From contig CBCXVS010000002.1 in the NCBI GenBank assembly GCA_965178525.1, positions 38,035 through 102,034 of the forward strand: 64,000 nucleotides of DNA. Reading direction: 5' to 3'. The translations under genes and the position numbers were made by a program. The notes beneath the pieces were generated by a model. The model saw nothing but the letters and a program-made list of their open reading frames with translations. It was not told the origin of the DNA and searched no databases. This document shows positions 34,943 through 44,518 of this stretch, piece after piece; position 1 is the first letter of the stretch, and the number at the start of each line of letters is the position of its first letter. Origin of the DNA: CBCXVS01 sp965178525 (lineage in GTDB: Bacteria > Tectomicrobia > Entotheonellia > Entotheonellales > Entotheonellaceae).

Positions 34943-37724
34943 ATGACGAGCGGCACGATGCGTCGCAGCCTCACGGCTCGCCATGGCATCGCAAGTCGGA
35001 ATACATCACGTATGTCGTACAAACCATTACGCTTCGGACGACCACGATACGCCGGCATACTGGCGGGGGTTGGCGGCACGCTGAGCATCTGGCTGCTGGG
35101 TCTTCTGGGTTGCTTGGATATGTTGCAGTACCCCTTATACGACGCCTTTATGCAATTTCCACTGACGGCGCCATCGACAAGGCCGGCCGTTCTGCTCATC
35201 TCCTATGACGCTCAAGAGCATGAGGCGGGAACTTGGACGGCCCTGTTGGAACAATTGCAGCAGTATGAAGCCGCCCAAGTGATTTTCACGGCGCCGCCCC
35301 CCCAGGCGTCAGCGGCGTTCTATCAACACGCCGCGCACGATGGCAACGTCATATTCGGACGCAGACTGTGGCGGCGTGCAACCGATACGGACCATCTCAT
35401 CCTGGAAGCACACCCTGCGCCGGCTGACATCTCCCTGGCCTTTGGGGTGGTGCACACACCACCCGCCCACCGCGGCATGCATTGGCGTCAACACGCCGCG
35501 GTGACGGCAGATGGCCAAACCTATGCGGCGCTTGAGGTGGTGGCCGCGCAGGGACGTCTTGGGCCGCACGCATCGCTGCCCACAGAGCCGTATCGGATTC
35601 ATTTCAGAAGAGGCAACCGCAGTGCCGCACGTTAAACTCGAACGCGCCTTGGCGGGAGGATTGGTCTCCGAACTCGTGCGCGGACGTAGCGTGCTCATCG
35701 GCCCCAACAGCAGCGGGAGCCTGCTCGGCTTGCATACCCCCCTGCACCCGCATCACGCCACTGTCTCGATGCTTGAATTTCATGGTTTCGCCTTGGAGAC
35801 ACTGCTCTCTGGCAGCACGATTCGGCAACCGGGAACGGTCCCGACGCTGTGCGTGCTCTTTGTCTTGGTGGGCTGGAATATCTTTCTCTACCAGTGGATC
35901 AACATGCGCCTGGCGTCATGGCTGACGGTGGGACTCATGGCGCTGTACGTGCTGATGGCCTGGGCGGTCTTTTCGTTGACGGCGTTCTGGCCGCCCATTG
36001 CCGAAGCCCTGGTGGCGCAAGTTGGCGTTTTTCTATTGGTCTTTCGCGAAAAATCAATTGTGCGTGAACTCGCCCTGCGCCGGATGCTGCTGGCAGCCTC
36101 CGCACAACTGCAAGAGCGCGTCGCCGCGACCAGCTTCTACGCCTCCCAAGAACACTGGACCCAAGTGGTCACCATGCTCTCACAAACGCTCGATCTGAAT
36201 CGGCTGATCCTCCTCGACCGCGTCATCGGCGATCACCGGGTGCGCGAAGTTATCGCCTGGCAATGTTCCTTAGACGACATATATGAGCGCCGCCGCGACT
36301 ATCATCGTGAACCCTACAATACGGCCATTCGAGAGCGACGCTTGGTCAAGACCGTCGAGCGCCGTTTTTTCCACAGTGCGTCAGCGACCGAAGACCAATA
36401 TCTCAAGCCACTTATCTTCGCTGGCGACGTCTTTGGCTTCTGGGCGTTTGCGATTGAACCGGAGAAGGCGGCAGCGATCCCGCAGTTCGAGACGGTCATT
36501 GACGAATTTGCCAGTCAAATCACGATGCTCTTATATCGCCGGCAGCAATGGCTAGAGCAACACCACGCGGAAATGCGGCATAATGTGCAACGTTATTTGC
36601 AGCTCGAAGGCGGCGATCAAACGTACAAATCGCTCGACACCTCCGTCACCTTTCTCACCCAGCGTCTCAACCGATTGGAAAATGTTTTTGCCCATCTCGG
36701 TGTCGCTACCATTGTTTACAATCTCTTTGGCAATGTACTACATGCCAACACACGGATGGTTGAGTTGATGAAATTCTCAACCTTCATGCCTTATCATATG
36801 ACGGCACTTGATCTGATCGTCGTTCTCTACGGTGTAGATATCGGAGAAGCACGTGGTTTCATACGGCGTATTATATTCGAAAAAGATACGATTACGATTC
36901 CTGCAATATTGCCGAAGCATCATGAGAACAGTTATATTCTAAATATTAGTCCTATTGTTCATGGTGACTCTAATTATATAAATAATATAGATGAAATTCA
37001 TCCTTTTCATATCATAGGTATTTTATGTGAACTCGTCGATGTAAGTGATATCCAGAAAATTCATGATATCAAAATTAAACTTATTAAGTGGGTTTATGAC
37101 CAAACACGTCACGATCTTCAATCTATTATTCAATCTAAACCTCTCGTAGAAAAAGAATACCTCACTGAAGATTCACAGAAACAAAATATGTCTACTCTTA
37201 CTTCGACGATAAATAATTTCTCTTCTATCTTAGAAAATATAAATAGTATTCTTAATATTGACTCTCAACACAGAAATATGAATGTTTATCCTGCTGATAT
37301 AAAAGATATGATAGATTTGTCATTACAACAATTCCAGCGTGAATCGTCATTTAAAAATATCGTTTTTTTTGTCAATGGCCCGGACCATACAAGTCTCGCC
37401 TTTACTTCACCAACAGAGATGAAATACGTTGTGCATGCTATCCTCAGCCTACTCATAGACGACGCCGTCGACAATAGCAACATCATCATCGACGTGCACG
37501 AGGAGATGGGAGAAATCCTGTGCGCCTTCTCGAATACCGGCTTTGGCATGCCCAATGATCGTTTACAGGAATATCTCTTGGGCGATGCGGATGTCATCTC
37601 GGACAAATTCAAAAAACTTCGACAGGCCTTCCACTTCGTCTCGAAATGGGATGCCGACTTGCAAGCCTGGAGTGACATGGGTGTTGGCATGCGTTTTCAT
37701 GTCAAGCTCAAGGGTTTTATGTAG
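34943..37724 (+). CDS. CHASE2-GAF-PAS sensor histidine kinase, frameshifted
   Basis: The first frame (34943-35635) holds a membrane anchor (ILAGVGGTLSIWLLGLLGCL) and a CHASE2 extracytoplasmic sensor. The second frame picks up at about 35600 (ATAVPHVKLERALAGGLVSE) and continues with the CHASE2 end (GRSVLIGPNSSGSLLGLHTP), two to three TM helices (LCVLFVLVGWNIFLYQWINM), a GAF-like region, a PAS-like VATIVYNLFGNVLHANTRMV, a possible H-box (DQTRHDLQSII) and a weak HATPase with FSNTGFGMPNDRL. A +1 shift separates the frames near 35600-35630. Bases 36880-37430 are strongly AT-rich, unlike the rest. TAG overlaps the GTG of the next gene, so it heads the operon and probably senses envelope or polymer state. 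Confidence 0.75.
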
Positions 37725-38129
37725 TGGTGATCGAGCCCTTTTACATCTTTCCCGAAGGTGCCCTGGATAGCTCCGTGATCACCACGGTCTGGGTCGGCGT
37801 GTTGGTCCTCGTCTTCTTTCACTTGCGGCTGGGGTGGGTGCTCTCCGGCCTGGTTGTTCCCGGTTATCTGGTCCCGCTCCTGATCGTGAACCCCTGGGCC
37901 GCCTGGGTCGTGTTTGGCGAAGCCTGTATGACCTACGGCGTGGTCTGGTGGTTCTCAGAATACCTCTCGCAGTGGGGCCGGTGGAGTAATTTCTTCGGGC
38001 GCGACCGCTTTTTTGCTTTGGTGCTAGGCAGCGTCGTGGTGCGCCTGACGTGCGATGGCTGGCTCCTTCCGGCCCTGGGGGAATGGCTGACGACGCAGTG
38101 GCATATGCAGTTTGATTATCGCGCCAATA
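37724..38129 (+). pseudogene. PgsC/CapC-like polymer-synthase membrane protein, 5' part (cut by IS)
   Basis: First 135 codons from GTG 37724, overlapping the kinase stop. VWVGVLVLVFFHLRLGWVLS and GLVVPGYLVPLL, then FFGRDRFFALVLGSVVVRLT, follow the Bacillus PgsC layout (ERTGILPAGLVVPGYLALVF, YGRRKFAAMLITG). It ends at MQFDYRAN, equivalent to PgsC FEFRGIG. The IS enters after the TA at 38128-38129. As found, translation would run 5-6 codons into the IS. Removing the IS and one TA rejoins the frame exactly to ...YRANNLHSFGLIII at 39137, giving a protein of about 1082 residues. PgsC is the membrane partner of the PgsB amide ligase in poly-gamma-glutamate synthesis. Confidence 0.8.
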
Positions 38130-38199
38130 GGGTTGTTCCCCAATAGTTAATGAGGTAGGCTATCCTCCCCCAAACGATGGAGGGAGCCCAGCCAGGTCA

Positions 38200-38727
38200 T
38201 TGGTTATCCGAGATGATCGGCAGATGAAAGCCTTAACCGGTGTGTCTCAGACGCAATTTGACTTCTTGCTGCCCGCCTTCAGCCACGTCTATCAACAGGC
38301 TCAGCAAAAACGCTATGAGGAGGGTGTCCAAGCTGGCAAACGCAGCCGAAAGCCGGGTGCAGGTATCAAAGGCAAATTACCCACTCTGTCAGACAAACTC
38401 CTGTTCGTTCTATATTATTACAAGACGTATCCGACGTTTGATGTTCTTGGTGCACAATTTGGTATGGTACGTTCGAAAGCGAATGAAAATCTCCATAAGC
38501 TCTCTCCCATCCTGTATGACACGTTAGTGCAGTTAGACCTCATGCCTTATCGAGAGTTGAAGACCCCAGAGTCGTTGAGGGAGGCGTTGTCAGGTGTGGA
38601 TCAACTGATTATTGATGCGACTGAAAGAAGCTATCGCCGGTCACAAGATGAGACGACCCAACGTGAACACTATAGTGGTAAAAAAAAGCCATACGCTGAA
38701 AAATACAGTGATGTCGATGCCGGATAA
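38200..38727 (+). CDS. IS transposase, upstream frame (HTH and first DDE Asp)
   Basis: 175 residues, probable TTG start at 38200 or ATG at 38224. N-terminal helix-turn-helix domain (LTGVSQTQFDFLLPAF; LLFVLYYYKTYPTFDVLGAQ) as in HTH_Tnp_4, then the beginning of a DDE_Tnp_4 catalytic domain with the first Asp in DQLIIDATERSYRRSQDE. The frame ends shortly after an A8 run (EHYSGKKKPYAEKYSDVDAG). At that run the downstream frame supplies HTLKN, the normal continuation (YYSGKKK-HTLKN), so a +1 or -2 shift or polymerase slippage at A8 would yield the full transposase. Confidence 0.88.
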   Translation: MVIRDDRQMKALTGVSQTQFDFLLPAFSHVYQQAQQKRYEEGVQAGKRSRKPGAGIKGKLPTLSDKLLFVLYYYKTYPTFDVLGAQFGMVRSKANENLHKLSPILYDTLVQLDLMPYRELKTPESLREALSGVDQLIIDATERSYRRSQDETTQREHYSGKKKPYAEKYSDVDAG

Positions 38728-39124
38728 ATGGATCGTCTTTCTGGGCCGTACGTTTAGTGGTCACAACCATGATTACAGCATGTTAAAACAAGAGTTCCCA
38801 CCGGACTTAGACCGGTTTAGTGACGTAGAAGTTTGGGTGCACCTGGGTTATCAGGGGATTCAGTCGGACTACAAAGGCGAAATGCTTGAGATTCCACACA
38901 AGAAACCCCGGAAGAGCAAGACGAATCCGACTCCAGAATTGACGGCGGAGCAGCAGGCGGCGAATTATGCCGTGAGTCAAGTTCGCATCTTGATCGAACA
39001 TGCCATCGGCGGTATGAAGCGTTTCAACATTTTGGTGCAGCGTTTCCGCAACCGCAAAGATCACTTTGAGGATGATTCGGTGGGCATCTGGGCTGGGCTA
39101 GGGAACCTGATCTTATGCTATTGA
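38612..39124 (+). CDS. IS transposase, downstream frame (DDE catalytic domain)
   Basis: 170 residues overlapping the upstream frame by 116 bp. Real homology starts at KKSHTLKNTVMSMPDKWIVF, then GRTFSGHNHDYSMLKQEF contains the second Asp region and RILIEHAIGGMKRFNILVQR carries the terminal Glu/Arg helix typical of DDE_Tnp_4. Probably expressed only as a fusion through the A8 shift site at about 38690-38697. Confidence 0.85.
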   Translation: MMRLKEAIAGHKMRRPNVNTIVVKKSHTLKNTVMSMPDKWIVFLGRTFSGHNHDYSMLKQEFPPDLDRFSDVEVWVHLGYQGIQSDYKGEMLEIPHKKPRKSKTNPTPELTAEQQAANYAVSQVRILIEHAIGGMKRFNILVQRFRNRKDHFEDDSVGIWAGLGNLILCY

Positions 39125-39134
39125 GGAACAACTC

Positions 39135-41979
39135 TAATCTCCATAGCTTCGGTTTGATTATCATTGCGTTGCTCGCCAATCAGTTTTGGAAGACGGGCTG
39201 GGTCAGGGGATTGCCACAAGTCGTGATCACATGTGGTATCACCTATGCGCTGGTACGGTATGGGCTGATGGCGTGGACCAATTTCTCGATCAGTAGCTTG
39301 GGATACATGTATGAAGACTTTGCCGTATCGATCCTTGGCAGTCCGAAAGCCTATATGATTACGATTACGACATCGCTCATTGCCTCACGGATGAATCTGC
39401 ATTATGGCTGGGATTTCGATGGCATCTTAATTCCCTCACTCCTGGCGCTGCAATGGTCTCAGCCGATGAAAATTCTCACCTCGTTTGTGGAAACGTATTT
39501 TCTGCTCATCACGGCCAATCTCATCTTGCACACCCCTTTGTGTCAACGGATGACCATCGAAGGGGGACGAAAGATCTTGCTGTTTTTCAATATCAGTTTT
39601 ATCTACAAGATGCTCTTGGGATACATCTTGCTGTGGTATTTTCCCCAAGTCAAAGTGACTGATTTCTACGGATTCGGCTATTTATTACCGACGCTGATGG
39701 CCGTCAAGATGCACGACAAGGGGATTGCCACCCGACTGACCAGAGCCACCTTGCAAACCTCGCTCGCCGCCGTGCTCATCGCCTGCATACCGGGCTTTGC
39801 CTTGACCCATCTTCCGGCGCGGTGGTCGCCTCCGGCAGCGGCTGAAGCGACATGGCCCACACAGGACGCGCCCGATAGCCGGCTGCTCGATGTCATTCGT
39901 GAGGAGAAAGCGATCCTCTATCACCGCCGCCTTCCGGACCCCGCGGCCCTTCCCGTGCCACATGAACTCGACATCTTTGCGGCCGCCGTCCGCACCGTGC
40001 TGGCGTTGACAAACCAACCCAATCCGCGTCTTCTACAACAAGCCCGGACGCTACTGGCACAAGTCAACTTTCGCCTCGATACGATCCAGGAACGCTATCT
40101 CTATCTGCATGAAAACGCGCCGCGCCATGGCTGGGGGACGTATGTCTTTGATCTGCAGGCGCCCCCACATGGCCTTTTGGTAGAAGTCCCAGTACCGATC
40201 GAAGCACGCAGTGTCCTGGAAGCAGCGACGCAGTTGTTCATAACCGCCTCCGGCCGAGCCCTGGCCATCGCGGGCACAGGGCCACGCCCACAGGGGGGGA
40301 GCGCCGCCGATATCTTACGCACACCGCAGAGCTTCTTTCAGACCTTTCATCGCATCTTGGCACAACATAACGTCCTGCAAGTACGCGGCTATAACGCTTA
40401 CAGCACACGCGTGATCGGCGGCCAGCGCCGCGGCCGGACGGCTATGGAGCTGCCACAACTGCCGAACCGCCTTTGGGTAAAATCAACCTTGCCCCCAGGG
40501 CTCGATCTCGTGCGCCTGAAAGAATTAATCGACGATTACCACATTGCTTGGGCCACGCCACCGTTGGCCAATATTCAACGCGCCACCACCCGGGGGGGAT
40601 TTGCGGAGTTGTTTCTCAACACCGCGGGCAGACACAAACTGTTGTTCCGGTCGCTGCTCCCACGCCATGCAAACGCGCTGCCTGTCCAAAGGCAACGCCT
40701 TGAAGGGTCGCTACAAGCCTGGCTCCTGCGGGATAACATCCCCATCGCTCGCTCAGGGAGCAATCTGTACATCCCACCCAAATTAGAAGATCTCCTACTC
40801 TTTGATGCCGAAATTCTCACGCCACTGGTCGCATTCATCCGCACGCGAACGTCCTCCAATCCCTGGTCGACCACCGACCTAGAGGCGTTCCGGGCCATGG
40901 TGACCACCGTCGAAACGTATGGCTACACCCTGATCCGTTACAACCATCCGCCATCCGCACAGCAGTATGTCATCCTTGCGGAAGCGGACACGGCCGCCGA
41001 GCCGAGCCGCTACTGGGGGACGTATGTATGGCGGCTGGGAACGGCACACCCCTATCTTGTCCAAGTGCCACGCCCCTTGCTTGAGACCTATACGCTCGAA
41101 CATGGAATCGCCCTGTTTGAGCGCATCCGTGGCCGCGCCTTGTTTATCAGCGGTGCCCACCCCAAAGCGAATCGAGACGGCCGTGCCGATATGGTACATC
41201 CCCGCAATGATCAAAGCCTCTTTAACTTGGTGCATCAGGTCATGCTGCGCGAAAGCGACGATGGCGCCATGATGGTGGTGCAGGGCCGCGGCCTGAGCCA
41301 ACGAGCCGATGGGCCAGCCCCGTCAGCGGACATTTTTCTGGCCTCGGATACCGGCACGGCGGCACGTCATACCCTCAGTCCGCTAGGCCAACAGTTATAT
41401 CGCAGCCTGGAACAAGACGGATTCCGCATACGCTTCGTGGATGGTTCGGCGGAGACCGCCGGCTATGAAACCACGGGTGTCCTGCAATCGCGCTATCTCA
41501 AGGCGGTACGCCACAAGGAACTCGTGCTCCTGTGGCTGTCGTCTGAGGCCCGTTTGCGTTATCGGCAGCCCTCGCAGAATCGCTCGCAAGCCGCTCAATT
41601 CAATGCCCTCAGCATTCCGACGGTGGAGGCCGATTTGCATGATTATGTGGCGCAGCAAAGCAGTTGGAGCGACGCGGACAACCTCCCGCCGCCACTTCGG
41701 CACCACCTGCCGTATTATCTCGACAGCGCCGATATCATTAGCCTACGCAACTTGCTTCACACCTGGACGTCATATCGCTTTGAGCGCCTGCTCGATGTGA
41801 CCTCGCAGCAGGCATTTTTGCTCGTCCATCACCGCGTGGAAGGCCTCGCACTCGCGGCAAACCTCGCTCCAAAAGTAGCCGAGCACGCCATACGGTTTGC
41901 TCCTGTGCAGGAAGACAGCACACCCCTCCCCCGCTTCGTGGACGGACGTGCGCGCTGGCTCGAGTTGGACACGGAGTAA
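39135..41979 (+). pseudogene. PgsC/CapC-like protein, main part: second PgsC-like domain plus duplicated soluble module
   Basis: Continues the interrupted gene (an ATG-less restart in the IS end at 39115 is possible). SFGLIIIALLANQFWKTGWV closes the first PgsC-like domain. A second copy follows: HYGWDFDGILIPSLLALQWS, GGRKILLFFNISFIYKMLLG, then DFYGFGYLLPTLMAVKMHDK. The remaining 700 residues are extracytoplasmic-looking and contain a duplicated unit: GWGTYVFDLQAPPHGLLVEV...FITASGRALAIAGTGP...SFFQTFHRIL (about 40117-40395) and YWGTYVWRLGTAHPYLVQVP...GRALFISGAHPKAN...SLFNLVHQVM (about 41011-41290). The unit looks enzymatic or ligand-binding but is unidentified. The fusion of two PgsC domains with such a tail is unlike the 149-residue Bacillus protein. 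Confidence 0.8.
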
Positions 41980-41983
41980 GGCG

Positions 41984-44518
41984 GTGCGCTACCTCGGACG
42001 CGGACTTCTACTCGTGTTACTCATAGGCATTCTGGCTTGGTGCGTTCATACCATCCGGCCCTATCTTACCCTCGCATGGCTCGCACCACGTGTGAGCCGC
42101 CTCGACAAACTCCATGCGGCGCGTAAGCGCCTCGTCTACATCTTACACAACCACGACTGGACGGTCTTCTCACTCCCCTCCGGCGCTAAACGCTTTAAAG
42201 TCATTACCAATGCCAATCTCCCGTCCCCCCTCCCACTCTATCCTGAACAGGCCTGGCGATACGCCGTGGAATACCAAGTCGTGGATGCCAAAGGCCAGCG
42301 CTTGCAACAGCACACATACCACCACCGGACCCGAGTCACACGCTATACGCATCCCGACAGGCGCGACGTCACGACCGTAGCGTTCTACCTCCAGGACACG
42401 GTACGACCGGCCGACGCCCGCACGATGGTAGTCAACCTGGCGCTAACCGGTTCGGCAGTGCGATTGCGCCTACGTCTTGCCGCTAAAGATCCCGGCGTCC
42501 AAGGGGTCGTGATACGCGTCGCAGCATTAGAGCTGACCGCCGAACGCAAATTGGGATATCTCTGGCGCCGCTTGCCCCCGTCCCATAAGCGCAACCTCGT
42601 CAAAGGCCTGGTCTACCCCGCTGAATTCTTGCGCGAAAGCGAAAAACGGTATCTCCTCCGGCACAAGTGGCGCGCCCTCGGGCCCCAAGGCATTCAAGGA
42701 CGCGATTATCACCCTCGTACCCTCTACGTGGCGCACGACGTCGAAGGCGAGGTCGTGACCATGCCAACCTTGCCAGCGGGGCGATTTGTCGACCCAGACC
42801 ACCACGGGATCATACCGATTCCCCCTGATGGCGTCGACTTGCGTCTGGAATTTCTCGCACTGCCAGCGCCCTATACACCGCCGGGCCGTGAGGGCATACG
42901 ACTCCTGTGGTATGGCGATAGCCCTACTGCGCGAGCAACCTATACCGTCGCCTGGAACGATCAGGGCACGCATGTTGAGCGCTTTTTCCCCGCCGGCCTG
43001 TTGGAAATACGCGTACCTCACGGAGCCGTTGTGGTGCGCGCCCTGCGACGCGCCGGCGCACAGCGTACGGACATCACACCCGAACCCCGGTATATTCGGA
43101 CGTATCGGGTACAGCCCAACCTGGCGGTGGTGTTCGATGTCAACCATATGGATGGCATGTCCACGCCCTTACGCCTCGATGTGCGGCACCTCATGGCCAT
43201 GCCAGGGCAGGCATCCGCACCCCCGCCACACACACTGACGTATGAACTTCTCACGGCCCAAGGGAATGTGGGCAAAAGCGGTAACGTCACGGTGTCCGCA
43301 CCCGTCTCACGCTACGACCGCGTGCTCGGGCAAGCGCCGGAAACCCGGATCTCAGACCCCACGAGCTTCTATTTTTCCCTCCCCTCTCATATTGCCCGTA
43401 TCCGTTTCAGCCTGCCCCAAGCGGGGCCGGGCGCACCCCTCCTACTCGCCGCTTTTAATCGTCCACCCGACTTGGTACGGGAAATCCGTGTACCAGACGA
43501 TTACGGTCACGCCAAGCGAGACGACGAGCCACAACGCGCCTGGTTCCCCATACGCCCACGGGATGCCCAACAGCTGATGCGGCAACGCCACTCCCTGCTC
43601 CTTGCCTTACAGCCTCGCCCACCCGAGACACGTCCCGACCTGCTAAGCGGCCATTACAAGTGGGAAGAGTATCACCCCCAAGGCCCCTGGCGCGCCCGGC
43701 ACCTGCTCCTCCCCCGCAACCCGGAGCAACCTATACGGGAAGACGCCTTCGCGGTCACTTATCAACCCCTGTCGGCCGGCTCCGATACCCGTCTCACGTT
43801 TCGCACGCCCCATGGCCTGCGGTCCGTACAACCCCAGCTCATCTTTATGCGCCGGCAATCGGAACCCTTAACATTTCGTCTCTTCGTGGACGATGCGCTG
43901 CACTACCGCGGCTCCATCGCCGGCAAACGCGGCGAGGTCAGGCTACCGCCCATCACGATAGGGCCACACCGCCTCAGACTCATGTCTCCAGCGGGGGATA
44001 TCTGGCTCATCAATCATGCTGCTCCGGGGTCACACGCATACCTGAAACGCCTGGCCCATCGCTTCGATACGTCCGGTTTGCGCTTCACCTATGAGCGGCA
44101 GGCCGCGGTGGCTGAAACCCTCTCGGTTCGCGTATACCCGCGCTACGGCAGAAAGCAACCGTTACATATTCGCGTCACGATCGATGCGCCACCGCCCGCA
44201 GCGCTGGCGCCAGCGTCAACCTGGACATTTACCGAACGCCGGTTCGTGGTGCATCCCGCGCTCGGCCAGCCGGCGTCCGTGCTCAACACGGTGGCAGAGG
44301 TGGTCGATCCGGGGCAATCTTTTTTTCTGCCGTTGGGATCGGATGTACCCCCCGGTCGCTATCGGATTCAATTCCACCTCGAAAAAGGACCGAGTGGCTA
44401 TCTCACCTTGGCCAAACTCACACCTGGGGCGTTCGAACACCGCACCGTGTTGCGGGACAAGGAATGCGGAATGCGGAATAAAAAACGCGGGCGAGGAACG
44501 GACGCGTGCGCTTTCTGA
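41984..44518 (+). CDS. Membrane-anchored extracytoplasmic protein of the polymer operon
   Basis: 844 residues from GTG 41984, five bases after the preceding stop and with TAAGG upstream. One N-terminal TM segment (GLLLVLLIGILAWCVHTI), then a long periplasmic region with no recognised domain. It is rich in short beta-strands and Arg/His/Pro, with sandwich-like units such as WRYAVEYQVVDAKGQRLQQH, TYTVAWNDQGTHVERFFPAG and LTFRLFVDDALHYRGSIAGK...GPHRLRLMSPAGDIWLINHA. The last 20 residues are encoded by the GAATGCG array, so the original stop was probably displaced. Position between the synthase and the outer-membrane protein suggests a periplasmic adaptor or polymer-modifying role (inference). 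Confidence 0.75.
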   Translation: MRYLGRGLLLVLLIGILAWCVHTIRPYLTLAWLAPRVSRLDKLHAARKRLVYILHNHDWTVFSLPSGAKRFKVITNANLPSPLPLYPEQAWRYAVEYQVVDAKGQRLQQHTYHHRTRVTRYTHPDRRDVTTVAFYLQDTVRPADARTMVVNLALTGSAVRLRLRLAAKDPGVQGVVIRVAALELTAERKLGYLWRRLPPSHKRNLVKGLVYPAEFLRESEKRYLLRHKWRALGPQGIQGRDYHPRTLYVAHDVEGEVVTMPTLPAGRFVDPDHHGIIPIPPDGVDLRLEFLALPAPYTPPGREGIRLLWYGDSPTARATYTVAWNDQGTHVERFFPAGLLEIRVPHGAVVVRALRRAGAQRTDITPEPRYIRTYRVQPNLAVVFDVNHMDGMSTPLRLDVRHLMAMPGQASAPPPHTLTYELLTAQGNVGKSGNVTVSAPVSRYDRVLGQAPETRISDPTSFYFSLPSHIARIRFSLPQAGPGAPLLLAAFNRPPDLVREIRVPDDYGHAKRDDEPQRAWFPIRPRDAQQLMRQRHSLLLALQPRPPETRPDLLSGHYKWEEYHPQGPWRARHLLLPRNPEQPIREDAFAVTYQPLSAGSDTRLTFRTPHGLRSVQPQLIFMRRQSEPLTFRLFVDDALHYRGSIAGKRGEVRLPPITIGPHRLRLMSPAGDIWLINHAAPGSHAYLKRLAHRFDTSGLRFTYERQAAVAETLSVRVYPRYGRKQPLHIRVTIDAPPPAALAPASTWTFTERRFVVHPALGQPASVLNTVAEVVDPGQSFFLPLGSDVPPGRYRIQFHLEKGPSGYLTLAKLTPGAFEHRTVLRDKECGMRNKKRGRGTDACAF
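44462..44479 (+). repeat. GAATGCG heptamer array (2.6 copies) at the 3' end of a CDS
   Basis: Two GAATGCG copies plus GAAT, inside the last codons of the 41984 gene. Same unit and same partial end as the arrays at 21816 and 24896. Confidence 0.85.

Larger units (their letters stand above)
38130..39134 (+). mobile_element. IS5-type (IS427/ISL2-like) insertion sequence, copy 1, inside the PgsC-like gene
   Basis: 1005 bp bounded by imperfect 10-bp inverted repeats GGGTTGTTCC (38130-38139) and GGAACAACTC (39125-39134), flanked by TA target duplications (38128-38129, 39135-39136). Two overlapping transposase frames are linked by an A8 run. The second copy at 55785-56789 has identical translations in both frames. 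Young insertion. Confidence 0.93.
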
